Source: Anastatus disparis
Taxonomy: Eukaryota > Arthropoda > Insecta > Hymenoptera > Eupelmidae
Length of the DNA: 64,000 bases
Direction: 5' to 3'
Assembly: GCA_017163975.1 (NCBI GenBank)
Contig: JAFFSR010000033.1
Location: 1-64,000, forward strand
Part shown: piece by piece, positions 14,301 through 34,600 of the stretch
Layout: the number at the start of each line of letters is the position of its first letter
How positions within the stretch are numbered: the first letter of the stretch is position 1
Translations under genes and position numbers: made by a program
The notes under the pieces: model-generated
Told to the model about the DNA's origin: nothing
The model's input: only the letters and a program-made list of their open reading frames with translations
Databases searched by the model: none

Positions 14301-15235
14301 TAAAGCATCGTGTTTAATTCTGTTAGGTCCGTACATTTTTCCAATTTCATGTGAAGTAAGCAATTGACTGCGGTGATTATCTTGATTGTTGTTGAATTAA
14401 ATTTTAGTCTAGCTAACGAGGGTCTTGCTACAGGATTCATACCATTGTATTCCACGAAGTTCTTTTCAAATGTGTCACGTATATGCGGTTCAATTTGATG
14501 GTTTGTCTGATTCTGCGTTTCAATATGTAGCATTTCTGGTTGTTCGTCAAATTCATCAGTCTTTTCATTAATTCCTAGTTGCTGCGCTACCTGCTGTCTT
14601 ATTTCATTGCATTCGGTTGGGTTAATTCGATTCTTTGTAAGTATCTGCCGTTTTTGGTCCACGATGTTTTGGACAGTTTTATTTCGTAGTTCTGGAAATC
14701 TTTGCACGACTCGATGATGTAGTTCTGAGCTATGCGCCTCTTTTAGGGTTTCCATCCTCGTGATCTCAAGGTAAGTCCGATATATAAATTTATTCATCTC
14801 ATCTGTCCATCTAGTTCTAGTTCTTTTTCTCTGGCTATTTTCAATAGTGGGCTGTGCTATATCATGCTCAGCAACACATATTGAAGGTGACTTTCCAAGG
14901 ATGTGTTCCCTTCTTTTCAGTTGACTTCTTGTGGTCATTCTCATCTCATTGTTGATCTGTTGAGATGAAGTTGTTTCTAATGTTGTTGGTTCGTTGATTT
15001 GTTGGGCCAACCGGAGATTCTTAGCACCCTGTGGCCATTTAAGGCCTGCCGGAGACTCAGGGCCATTGTTATGTTTGTATTCCATTGTTTTCTCTCCTCT
15101 CGGAGGTAGTGTGTCCGTTTTGGTCCACGAGTGGTTCTTTATCCCCACCTACCCACTGACAATGTCAGCTCGGGCATTCCCCTATCCGCCACCTGGGGAC
15201 GCGTCCGATGGGAGACAGACACGAACTCCACACGG
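11379..15235 (-). mobile_element. Element E1: intact Dong/R4-like LINE in (TAA)n
   Basis: 3.86-kb element on the minus strand with one large ORF, a 5' UTR of about 150 nt and a 3' UTR of about 120 nt. There is no poly(A): the sense 3' end (CAACAACTC) runs straight into (AAT)n, so the TAA array itself serves as the tail. Reverse transcriptase followed by CCHC and a PD...D restriction-like endonuclease is the R2/R4 type. Dong of Bombyx mori, as I recall, inserts in TAA repeats, matching the location here. Confidence 0.9.
11501..15085 (-). CDS. Dong/R4-like RT and restriction-like endonuclease, intact
   Basis: Single open frame of 1194 residues from the ATG at 15085. The frame stays open a little further upstream only with a GTG start, while E2 and E3 use the ATG equivalent to 15085. 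In order (positions counted from 15148, subtract 21 for the ATG start): a SANT/Myb-like N-terminal patch near 112-135 (RTRWTDEMNKFIYRTY); RT beginning NWKAPGPDK near 476; VDYRKAFDSVPHSWL; RT active site YMDD near 718; a CCHC motif CRLC...H...C near 1022-1043; a restriction-like endonuclease PD-x14-D motif near 1109-1125. The element would nick TAA repeats and prime on them. No stop or frameshift was seen, so this copy may be active. Confidence 0.9.
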   Translation of the reverse strand: MEYKHNNGPESPAGLKWPQGAKNLRLAQQINEPTTLETTSSQQINNEMRMTTRSQLKRREHILGKSPSICVAEHDIAQPTIENSQRKRTRTRWTDEMNKFIYRTYLEITRMETLKEAHSSELHHRVVQRFPELRNKTVQNIVDQKRQILTKNRINPTECNEIRQQVAQQLGINEKTDEFDEQPEMLHIETQNQTNHQIEPHIRDTFEKNFVEYNGMNPVARPSLARLKFNSTTIKIITAVNCLLHMKLEKCTDLTELNTMLYVGAKTTLELNQNFQLRKKKENCKVNGIPAWQERLQRDILELRKNIGILTQYQNGNNGIRVKRKAEGIIKKNKGTNNNTPYEVLDLLKQKLAVKAARLKRYKKSYQRKKENNSFDTNQRSFYRTLETTKTNKEKDEYPQKQEVVEFWEGIWSKQMTHNKNAKWIKEEKKRMSNVPVMPLEKISETEVTESTKTLANWKAPGPDKIHNFWLKKFTAAHSHLSRIFTNFIENKQRLPEFLTTGVTYLLPKSKPSESHPGKYRPITCLSTTYKLLTLMISNRIYDHLEKYNILKEEQKGCRKGSQGCKEQLVIDTIITEEARKKKKDLYVGYVDYRKAFDSVPHSWLLEILNIYKVNPLITDLLNVAMEDWQTKLRIEGPNQELIETEPIKINRGIFQGDSLSALWFCVAINPISNILNKGNRGYTLCKGELIVSHLIYMDDIKIFASSQQNLKKLLECTEVFSNDIKMQFGIDKCKINAMKKGKWEQIEGYELKKDTRGTIECMNSDEFYKYLGFHQDTHTAQKQAKAAAIKKTEARISRILKSQLSGSRKIKAINTYAVPVVTYTFGIIRWTRTELQNLNRNIRKLFTRYCSHHPKSSVERFHLPRTEGGRGVADLTNIYDKQIHNLKSFFINKSDESELHKKIVENDNNLTPLNLSSGIQNIMANTIEEKKQAWQHKELHGRYFNNISQPHIDLEATHAWLTKSDLFSETEGFMFAIQDQVIPTRNYRKYIIQDTSVESDKCRLCNAETENIEHLLSGCKVLAPKEYTQRHNQVGKVIHQQLALRIQAIETSTAYYKYEPATIHETAEGKLYWNRQILTDHTVKHNIPDITYHDFRNNLIYLIDISIPYPANVVKKFNEKVEKYKPLAEDIKKTWRADKVIIVPIIIGATGEIPRNLLTSLQKLSLPKNIYIQLQKIVVLESCNIIRKTLNQA

Positions 15236-21152
<5,917 letters not shown>

Positions 21153-23400
21153 GGGAGTCGGCTTGAGGAGGCCCCTAAGCAAGTGTTGTCTTCCAGGTTC
21201 CGGGCATTGCCCAACCGCTCCTGGGCGTCATCGTCGCATCAATGCTCTCTGCAGCAATGCTATAACGAAGACGGCAAATAGGAAGTAATGACCCGAGGAG
21301 AAATAACCTCGCAAAAAACCAGGGACTATCTGACCCGGATGGTAGAAAACCTGTAAGGGTCCCGCTTTGGGATACAAGATAGGGGTGGTTCCCCCGAAAT
21401 ATAAACCACAAACTAATGGAAGATGTCGGATTCAAATACAGAAATACCCCAGGTGAGTACCCCTTTACAGGAAATCTCACCTCCGCTTCCGATCGAGTGA
21501 AAGCCTCGGTGGGCGGAGCTGGCCTCACGGATTCTGGGGAGGCCGAATTCACGTTGACCATATTGTCGCAGGGTCAGGAGACCAGACCTCAGCGGCAATC
21601 GTTTTTACTGGAAGGCTAGAGGAGACAACCTCGCATAAAAAACGCGGAACGGACAGTCTGCAAGTACCAAGGGTACGAAGCGGTAGCCAGAGCAGCATTG
21701 CTAGCGTCGGAAGCGCGAAAAGTGCTTTCAGCGACGCATCAGGTTTTGAGCAGGACGGCATGCGAACAGATATTGATGAATTTTTGAAGCAACAAAAAGT
21801 CAAGATCGCTTTATAGAGGAAATGAAGAAAGAAGTAAAAACTATGCAGGAAGCTCTGAAAAAAACACTAATCTTAAGATTCAAAGTGCGGTGGAAAGATT
21901 ACAGGATCATCTAAAGCATGCTGCTGATCAGCAGGAGAAGATCACGGGGAAAGCGAAGGCTCTGCGGAATGCGGTCGACCAAATTCATGATCAGCACCTG
22001 CAGAGAAAAATAGGGCGAAGACGCATGCACGCTGAGGTTCTAAGAGATACTGTGCTTGCTTGCAGTGGTATTAAAAGGGACCGAGGTAGCGTAAGTAACA
22101 GCCCAGAGGATGGACGGCAAAAAGAGGAAGAAAAAAAAGCGACGTTTGATGCTGCGAATACGCAACCTATCATGCAGGCTGCGCTAACCGATCAAATGCG
22201 TCCTTTAGCTGTGAAGCCTAGAATCAGGAACAAAGAATCAGTAGTCGTTAGAATTTCACAGGGGTCTACATATGCAGACGTCCTTGAAAGCTTCGCTCGG
22301 AAATTAAGCCGCAGGATAGTAGCACGGAAGTCTTGAGTGTTAGACCAACAACGAAGGGAAACCTAATAATCCAGATCTCGAAAGAGTCCGATAAAAAGGC
22401 GTTTGCTGACAATGTTAAAGTTGCAGTAGGGGATCTAGGAACCATTAGTATGGATGAGCGGAAAAGGACTATTGAAATCCGTGATCTTGACCAGATGTCA
22501 ACAGAGACTGAGGTACAGGAAGCAATAAGTCGGGTCCTAAGTTCCGAACACAGAGAACGAAAGGTAATGATTCTAGGACCAAATAGATTTGGGTCCAAAA
22601 TGGCAGTGGTTATACTGGATGAGACAGAGGCAACATATCTACTGAAGAAGGGAAGAATCCAGATAGGATTTGTGAACTGCCGGGTTGAGCGGAGAACCAT
22701 GGTAATAAGATGCCATAAATGTCTGGGCTTCGGTCACAGACAAGAGCAGTGCCAGGGACCTGACAGGTCTGCGCATTGTTTCAGGTGCGGAAAAACAGGG
22801 CATACAAGAACGGCATGTATAAACGATGCCTGTTGCTTCTTGTGCCTACAAGAAGGCTCTGATGGTGAAAATGTTAAACATGTGGCTGGTAGCGGAATTT
22901 GCAAGGTATTTAGGCGAGCCCTGGAGGCCGAGAAGAGAAAAACCAGGAAAACTTAAAAAATTCACGAAAAAAAGGTGGATAGCAACAATAAAATGAAGAA
23001 AGGTGAACAAGAGGTTCGATAAGGAAGGCGCTGCGGCGTATTAGTGACCCCACCCTGAAGTAATGCCGAGAAGGCCTAAGTGCCAGGGTGGAATAAAGGT
23101 CACGAGGTGGATGTTACTGGGCTTTTGCCCGCGTGACGATTGCATCTTCTTGCAATCGTCACGCGGTCAGAAGGACAGGGGGTTAGACGGTCCCCTGGGA
23201 CTCTGATGCCCTGGATGTGAAATGGAGGGCCATTTCACAGTCAAGGCTGACGTGCACTCAGGAACCCGTCACACCGGTGGCAGGATCCCCTCCTGCACGG
23301 CGATAACGCTTTGCGGAATCGCACGGCGGGCGTGGATCCTGTCGCTGAAGGTCTGGTTTAGGCAGATTTCCGTTTTTTTACCACCATAAAAAAAAAAAAA
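21153..23400 (+). mobile_element. Element B3: ORF1-only non-LTR element
   Basis: Close relative of B2, with its own (TTA)n flanks, poly(A) at 23388-23400 and 3' hairpin at 23050-23091. It differs from B2 by scattered substitutions and by many one-base changes in homopolymer length. Confidence 0.85.
21423..22982 (+). pseudogene. ORF1 of B3: gag-like CCHC protein, frameshifted
   Basis: Same protein as B2, in pieces. Frame breaks lie near 21470 (one G fewer than B2), 21537, 21785, 21860 (shared with B2), 22287 (GG to G) and 22936. The best open parts are 21890-22336 (probable coiled coil and basic region) and 22333-22956 (central domain and three CCHC knuckles). The true end is placed at 22982 by alignment to B2. 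All breaks are single-base length differences in runs. Confidence 0.75.
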
Positions 23401-23632
<232 letters not shown>

Positions 23633-23900
23633 GGGAGTTGGCTTGAGGAGGCCCCTTAAGCAAGTGTTGTCTTTCAGGTTCCGGGCATTGCCCAACCACT
23701 CCTGGGCGTCATCGTCGCATCAATGCTCTTTGCAGCAATGCTATAACGATGACGGCAAATAGGAAGTAATGACCCGAGGAGAAATAACCTCGCAAAAAAA
23801 CCAGGGACCATCTGGCCCGGATGGTAGAAACCCTGTAAGGGTCCCGCTTGGGTTACAAAGCTTAGGGGTGGTTCCCTGAATAAATTAACTATTTCTATGG

Positions 23901-25594
23901 ATGATTTGTGATGATATAATAGAATTACCCCAGGTGAGTACCCCTGTAGAGGGAAATCTCATCTCCGCTTCCGATCGAGTGAAAGCCTTGGTGGGCGGAG
24001 CCGGCTCTACGGATTCTGGGGAGAGCCAACATCACAAGGACCATAACGTCTCATCAAAAAAAGGGTCAGTAATGTTGGGTGGCAAAAACTGTGAGACCGT
24101 GTCAAGGACAAGGTCCCAATTAGAAATTCTATTAGAACAGACAAACAATCTTCAAGGACCTGGAAAAATTTTTGGTCAGAGGTAGCTGAGACCCTACAGA
24201 AAATGCAAAAAGCAGAGGAACAAAGGAACGAGCTTTTGATTCAGATATCAGAAAACCTCGGTAAAGCTAAGGAGTCTCTGAAACCAAATTACGTGGATCC
24301 AGTCAAGAGGGGGATCCCTACGATCTTCGATCAGGTTAAGGAACTAAGAGGGGAGATATCCAGGGCATCTGAGCAAAAGGAGAAATTAAGTCAATTGCTT
24401 CTAAGAAAGATGATAGGTGAATCGTCAACAACAGAGGCGCCGAAAATGATTAGCGATAGAAGAAAGCAGGAAGGAGTACTCTCTAATAAAAGAAAAAATA
24501 GAACGAGTCCACCAGACGATAGCATCCGGCCCAGGATAAAGATGACGAAAATGGGGAGCGATTATCTTCCTAAATTGCTAACTCCAAACAACGAATATCA
24601 AAGAAAAATGAGTGTGACCACACAGGATTACGACGGAGATTCGGAATCTTCAGCAGCTCTGTCTAACTGTGACGTGGAAAATAGAAACTGGTCAATACAA
24701 AAAAGTAGAAAAGAAATACGAAATGAACGTCGCCTCTTAAAGAGAGCACTAAACAACGCACAGTCGAAATATCCAACAGCCTTACAGACTTTAGCATCAA
24801 AAGGACAACAAAATATGGCTAACAGCAAAGAGAAGCGAAAGAAAAGAGGAAAGAAGAACCCGAGGATTCCACAGGACGCAGTTAAAATCACACCCGCAGG
24901 TGGTAGGACTTTTGCAGAGATTCTTAAGGATATCAATGCAACAACGCTACCATCTGACTGCCCTAAACTAGGCCAAATAAAATCTACCAAGAAAGGGGAA
25001 TTAATTATAAGGTTTAAAGGTAAAGCCAGTAATATTACCGGTGCAACAGAGGCCTTGGAGGCAGCGATCAAAGAAAAGGGAAACCTCACAAAACTACAAG
25101 CCACAACTACAGTCAGGATCTTTGACCTCAACAGTGGAAACACTACGGAACAGGTTCAAAATGCCGTTAAAAGAGAAATCTCAAATTTGATTAAGGACCC
25201 GATCGTGACCCTATCAAATCCCAACACAAGACAACAGGTAATAGCTTTCGTCACCTTACCAGTGAAGGACGCTTTGACACTGACGCATCTAAAAAGCATA
25301 CAGGTGGGGCCCTTCGCATGCAGGATACGGCGATACGAACCAGTGAAAAGATGTTTCAAATGTCTCAATTTTGGGCACACTAGCCACACGTGTTCTGGAC
25401 CAGACAGAAGGGGACACTGCTACAAGTGCTCTCAACAGGGGCACTTGGCAAAAGTCTGTGATCAGCCACTAAAGTGCATTGCCTGCCAAGATGCAGGAAT
25501 CGCAGAAGAACAGACGAAGCACTTACTGGGAACTGGTAAATGTATGACCTACCGGGCGGCATGGGGGAATGCCATTACACAAGTAACAAAATGA
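23901..25594 (+). pseudogene. ORF1 of D: gag-like CCHC protein, frame break near its N-terminus
   Basis: The N-terminus (MICDDIIELPQVSTPVEG) is in one frame to about 24150. After one or two length changes in runs near 24145-24175 the frame of 24203-25594 is open for 463 residues. That part has a helical charged segment, a lysine-rich patch (about 24830-24860), a TFAEIL motif near 24908, and three knuckles near 25348-25545 (CFKCLNFGHTSHTC, CYKCSQQGHLAKVC, CIAC...H...C). It ends TGA overlapping the ORF2 ATG as ATGA (25591-25594). Expected to bind element RNA. Confidence 0.8.
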
Positions 25595-28500
25595 CGAAAA
25601 TTATGCAAGGTAATATTCGCCGCAGCCCCATAGCCTTTGGGCTTTTCCAAAAAATGGCCGAAGAAAAACGAATAGATGTCGGTTTTATAAGTGAGCTTGG
25701 GAAAACAAGCACAGAAGGACCCAATTGGGTCATTGATCACAGGAGAAAAGCAGCTATCTGGATTCGAAATCAGAACAATTTTGCTTTTTCAAAAAAGGGC
25801 AGTGGTAACGGATTTGCCTGGATTAAAAGTAACAACACTATCTACGTTAGTTGTTATTTCAGTCCTCCCACTGCAGGCACACCGGACACTTTTAATGAGG
25901 ATCTGATAGAGCTGGAGGACGCACTGCGGGATTTTGAAGAGGAAATCATCGTAGGAGGAGATTTCAATGCACATGCTCTGGACTGGGGATCACAAAAAAC
26001 AAATGCAAGAGGACAGGCGATTCTAGACATGGCATCAAGACTTGAACTAGCGATACTAAATGATGGTACAACTACCTTTAGAAGGGACGGACAAACGGAG
26101 ACAGTTCCAGACATTTCGCTAGCCTCAGAGAGCATTGCCGGCTCTATAAGTGATTGGCAAGTGATCGACGAGTTTAACGGAAGTGATCACCTCTATATCA
26201 CTTTCTCCACAGGCCAACAGCAACAGAAACAGGAAAATCGAAGCAACGCTAGATGGAATTTAACAAAGCTAGATAAGGCAAAGTTCATTTGTTCAATAAG
26301 GGAAGGAGAAGAAGAAATAGCGACACTTCCAATCGAAAACGCTGAAGACGCAGAATTAATTGTGGATAAGACCATGACACTCATAGAAAAGGCTTGTCAT
26401 GACTCCATGCCGAAGCAAGTAAGAAGGCAAAATAAGCCGGCAATTTATTGGTGGAATAGTGACATCGCAGATCTAAGAAGGGAATGTCAACGACTTCGGA
26501 GGCGCACCCAACGAGCAAGGAGAGGATCAGACCAGGCAGACATTCAGCAACGGAAAGAAGAAGAACGTGTAGCAAAAAAGCGGCTTAACCAAGCTATTAA
26601 AAACAGCAAGAGAATGCACTGGAAAGCTCTTTGCCGGGAAGTAGATAAGGACCCATGGGGACTGGGCTATAAGATAGTAATGAAAAAGCTTGGAAAGTTT
26701 TCTAAACCTCCTCTACGTGAAGTAAACGTAATGGAGAACATAGTCACCACCTTGTTCCCAGAACACGAAGTCAGGCAGGAACAACATATTGAAGTAGCTG
26801 AAGCTATCCCCCTTTTTACAGAGACCGAGTTGAAAATCGCTATCAACTCTATGAAAATAAGAAAGCACCAGGGCCAGACGGAATTCCTTCCGAGATCCTC
26901 AAGCTTATAGTAGAGATATCGCCAAAGCTCCTACTGGACGCGTATAATGCTTGCATAAAAACTGGGATTTTTTCCAAAAAGATGGAAAAACAGAGATTAG
27001 TACTAATCAGCAAGGGTAAAGGAAACCCAGACACAGCCGCTGGAAATCGCCCCCTGTGCATGCTTGACACGGCTGGAAAGGTTTTAGAAAAATTGATAAG
27101 ACCACGCCTTCAGGCAGCAATACAAATTGGAGGAGGTCTCTCCAATAAACAATTTGGTTTTCGTAAAGGGAAATCCACGTGCGACGCTGTTGCCACGGTG
27201 TTGGACATTTTCAACATGGAACAAAAGAGGAACCAGCACTCTAAAAAGGTGGTCATGCTGGCCACCATCGATATAAGAAACGCTTTCAACTCAGCTAGCT
27301 GGGAAAGTATAATCCAAGCATTAAGAGATAAATACAAGATACCCTCGTATCTATTACGGTTGATGGAGGCATATCTGAAGGACAGACTGCTACTATATGA
27401 GACCAAGGACGGACTAAAATCCAGGAAGGTTACGGCAGGAGCAGCTCAGGGTTCGATTTTAGGCCCGGAACTCTGGAACATTTTTTATGACGACATCTTG
27501 AGGATTGAACTTCCTGACAACTGCTGTCTTGTTGGATATGCAGATGACATAGCGATAGTCATCACAGAAAGAAGTCATGTGGAGATCCAAGACAAGCTAA
27601 CCCTTGTCATGAGACGACTTAGGAGATGGCTGGATGACCATGGATTGGAACTGGCTGCCGAAAAACAGAAATAGTTCTACTTACCAAAAACACAAGGCCA
27701 CTTTTGACACTATACAAGAAATGCAGGTAGAAGACCAGAAAATAAGGACGAGGGATAAAATCAAGTACCTGGGTTTCACTCTGGACCCGAAGCTCAACTT
27801 TGGTGAGCACATTAGGGAAGCGGCAGACAAAGCATCAGCAGCGACTATATCGCTCAGCCGCCTGATGAGAAATGTCGGAGGACCACGAGCTAGCCAAAGA
27901 AAACTCCTGATGTCTGTAGCAAACTCTATGATGTTATATGGAGCGGAAATTTGGGGAAATACTCTACAAACCGAGATATACCGAACAAGAATCGCAAGGG
28001 TTCAACGCAGATCGGCGCTTAGAATTAGCAGTGCGTACCGCACAGTATCAGAACCAGCAGTCTTAGCTATTGCGGGAGCTATCCCTATAGATCTGCTCGC
28101 TCTAGAGAAAAGATAGCCTTTGATAGGGAAAAAAAGGCAGAAAAGGCGGGTCATGCCCTTGACCGTCAAAAAATGGCAACTGAAGAAAGAGAAGCTATCC
28201 TAAAAAAGTGGCAGGAAAGACGAGAAGCAGATCAACGCGGAAAGTGGACTCGCCGGCTCATACCGTGTATCAAGACATGGTTTAAGCGAGAACATGGGGA
28301 GATAAATTACTACCTCACACAGTTCTTGTCTGGGCATGGATATTTCCGATCCTTTCTGCATAAAATAGGAAAAGTGACTGATACGACATGCTTGGCGTGC
28401 GGACACGTGCGCGATGATGCAGAACATACTTTCTTTGAATGCACACGATGGAAAACTGAAAGAGAAGAGGTAATAGCGAAAATCGGACGAATAAGTCCAG

Positions 28501-28627
28501 ACAATATTGTAAAGTTGATGACCGATACAGCTGAAAATTGAATTTAATAAGCACCTACGTAGAAACGGTGCTGCGTACAAAGAAATGCGAAAATCTCATC
28601 GACAATGACAACAGAGACAGAATGTAA
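25591..28627 (+). pseudogene. ORF2 of D: APE endonuclease plus reverse transcriptase, frameshifted
   Basis: About 1012 residues by alignment. Endonuclease: GNIRRSP near the start, GGDFNAHALDW near residue 122, and the NGSDH catalytic motif near 26178-26192. RT: KAPGPDGIPSE near 26865, QFGFRKGKST near 27150, and active site YADD near 27537. C-terminal knuckle CLAC...H...C near 28390-28441. Frame changes fall near 26862, 27665, 27700, 28110 and 28537, several in A runs, with no in-frame nonsense codon noticed. That pattern is odd for old decay and may include consensus errors. ORF2 starts at the ATGA overlap with ORF1. Confidence 0.85.
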
Positions 28628-28716
28628 CTGTCTTCTACAATAGAATAGGAAAAACATTAAATAAGGACCGAAAAGAACTAAAAAGATAGAGCAATGTCAA
28701 TTATGATAGAGAAAAG

Positions 28717-28751
28717 CCACCCTTTGTAAAGCTAACGCAGGTCCAGGGTGG
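28717..28751 (+). other. Conserved 3' UTR hairpin (D)
   Basis: CCACCCT (28717-28723) pairs with AGGGTGG (28745-28751). The loop differs from A, B and C and lacks GAAGTAATG, so the stem is kept while the loop changed. Confidence 0.7.
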
Positions 28752-28922
28752 TACCTTCCGTGGTATTACGAAAGGTAAGATAAAAGAGGTGGGAGTTTAG
28801 TGAGTAGTAAGGTTAACGATATGAACCTGAAAACCTCACACACGGAGGAGTCTCGCACGGCTTCCTCTATGGTTCATTTGTGAATTCTCCAACTCTTCGG
28901 ATAAAAAAAAAAAAAAATAAAA

Positions 28923-31698
<2,776 letters not shown>

Positions 31699-34600
31699 GA
31701 GTTGTTGCACTTCCTTATAGAAGGAATTTTTACTGTACTTCGGGTGTATTTGCACCAAGATAGTACAGCTCTGATGGAGCCCGTTCCAGGTTATAGGGCC
31801 CGTTCCTCGGATCTACTTTGATGGAAATCTAGTGTTGGTTTAGTGTTCTTCGAATGATGCTACAGGATTCTAGAATTACGATTTTCTGTAATTGAATGTA
31901 TGTGTTTTTATGAATGTCTAGTGTTGTTAATGCTGACATCAGTGAGCATGGAATTTCGCCAGTGGCGCCTATAATGATGGGAACTATTATTACTTTATCT
32001 GTTTGCCAGGTTTGTTTCATATCTTCAGCCAGTGGTTTATATTTTTCTATTTTTTCATGAAATTTCTTTGTTATGTTTGATGGATAGGGTATGCTTATGT
32101 CAATCAAGTATACTATATTATTTTGGAAATTGTGGTAGGTTATGTCTGGTATATTGTGTTTTACGGTGTGGTCTGTCAATATTTGACGATTCCAGTATAG
32201 TTTTCCTATTCTAGTTTCACTAATGCTTTGCGGTTCATATTTGTAGTATGGTTTTATGTCCTGCACTGTCCCTATTCTTTGTGCAAGCAGCTGATGAATA
32301 ATTTTACCAACGTTATTATGCCTTTGTGTATATTCTTTAGGTGCAAGTATTTTGCATCCACTGAGTAGATGTTCAATACTCTCAGTCTCTCCATCACATA
32401 GTCTGCATTTGTCTTCGTTAACTGTTGGGTCTTTTATTATATATTTTCTATAATTTCTTGTTGGCACCACCTGATCTTGTATTGCAAACATGAACCCTTC
32501 TGTTTCAGAGAATATATCACCATGTGTTAACCAAGCGTGAGTAGCTTGAAAGTCAATGTGTGTTTGCATGATATTGTTGATGTAACGTCCATGAAGTTCC
32601 TTGTTCATCCAGGACCTTTTTTTCTGTTCCAGAGTTGAGGTAATTGAGGTGATTAATTCATCAGAGTTAAATTTAAGAGCAGTCAGGTTGTTGTCATTTT
32701 CGATTATGGCTTTATGAAATCAATTAATATGGCTTTTATTCAGAAAATGGTTTCTTAGATTATCAGTCTGCTTATAGTAAATATCTACAAAGTCTGCTAC
32801 ACCGCGACCTCCTTCTGCCCTTGGTAAATGAAATCTTTCAATTGAGCTTTTGGGATGGTGACTACGATATTTCGTAAACATTTTTCGCATGCTTCTATTT
32901 AAATCTTGTAGCTCTGTTTGTGTCCATTGAATGATTCCGAATGTGTACGCAATAACTGGGACAGCATACGTATTAATGGCTTTCATTTTTCTGTTTCCTG
33001 ATAGTTGGCTTTTAAGAATTTTGCATACTCTTGTGTTTAACTTTTTGACAGCTACTTCTTTTGCCTCTCTCCGTGCAGTTCGAGTATTCTGATGGAGTCC
33101 CAGATATTTGTAGAGTTCGTCTTGTTTCATACCTTCTATCTTTTTCATTGGCTTTCTCCTGAGTTCATATGTCTCTACATTCTTCCATTTTCCATTTTCT
33201 ATTGCGTTCATCTTGCATTTATCAATCCCAAATTCCATTCTGATGTCGTTGCTAAAGGTTTCCGTCTTCCTCAGTAGTTTTTTTAGGTTTTGTTGATTGT
33301 TTGCAAATAGCTTGATGTCATCCATGTATATGAGGTGACTTATTGCTAATTCTCCTTTACATAGCATATACCCTTCATTTCCTTTATTTAGGATGTTAGA
33401 AATTGGATTGAGTGCAATACAGAACCAAAGTGCACTCAGCGAGTCACCTTGAAATATGCCCCTACGTATTCGTATTGGTTCTGTTTCAATGAATGTTTGA
33501 TCTGGCCCTTTCATTTTAAGACTTGTTTCCCATTCCTTCATAGCTGAGTTTAGAAGGTCAATAATTAAAGGATTTATTTTGTACACGTTTAAAATTTCCA
33601 GAAGCCATGAATGGGGAACACTGTCAAATGCTTTTTGATAATCCACGTACCCTATATATAAGTCCTTTCTTTTCTTTCTTGCTTCTTCTGTTATGATGGT
33701 ATCTATTAGGAGTTGTTCCTTACATCCCTGGCTTCCCTTCCGACATCCTTTTTGTTCTTCACTTAGAATGTTGTGTGTTTCCACATGTTTGTATATCCTG
33801 TTTGATATCATAAGGGTTAGCAGTTTCTACGTGGTCGATAAGCATGTTATAGGTCTATATTTCCCTGGATGTGCTTCAGAAGGCTTAGACTTAGGTAAGA
33901 GGTACGTAACGCCTAGTGTTAAAAATTTTGGAATTAGATCTCGTTTGTTCATTAAGTTTGTAAAAGCTCTACTTAAATGAATATGTGCTGCGGTGAATCT
34001 TTTTAACCAGAAATTATGTATTTTATCTGGGCCCGGCGCTTTCCAATTAGCAAGAGTTTTTGTGCTCTCTTTGATTTCTGTCTCGGTGATGTTTTCGATA
34101 GGCATAATTGGCACGCTGCTCATTCTCTTTTTTTCATCTTTTATCCATTTAGCATTACCATTATGTAACTGTTCTTCCGACCATATATTTTGCCAAAACT
34201 TGATTACTTCTTGCTTACAGGGGTATTTATCTTCCTTTTCATTAGATTTCGTATCTTCAAGCATCCTATAGAAAGATCGTTAACTTGTTTCAAACAGTTT
34301 ATTTTCCTTTTTCCTCTGGTAACTTATTTTATATCTCCTGAGCCTAGACGATTTTACTAAAAGCTTTTGTTTTAGAAAGTCAAGAACTTCATGGGATGTA
34401 TTGTTGTTCTTTCTCTTATACTTCCTAATTATCTCCTTTGCTTTTTTTGTTTTTAGCCTACCGTTTCCGTTTATATATTGGGTTAGGATTCCGATTTCTT
34501 TTCTTAGGTTTTGTATGTCCCTTTCGAGTCTCTCCTGCCATGCAGGTGTATAATTAGTTCTCCGTTGCATTCTCGTCTCTTCAGGGCGGAAGTCTTGGTT

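Larger units (their letters stand above)
23633..28922 (+). mobile_element. Element D: autonomous R1-clade-like LINE sharing the B/C 5' module
   Basis: About 5.27 kb plus an A-rich tail at 28903-28922, in (TTA)n. The first ~400 bp match the B and C families (GGGAGTTGGCTTGAGG, the PQVSTP coding segment), but the rest of ORF1 is divergent, and a full ORF2 follows. The 3' UTR carries the family hairpin (28717-28751) but otherwise differs from A, B and C. D is therefore a candidate relative of the source of the B/C 5' module. Confidence 0.85.

Noticed and set aside
15086..15148. 21-residue N-terminal extension of the E1 protein
   Set aside because: It would need a GTG start; the ATG at 15085 matches the starts of E2 and E3.
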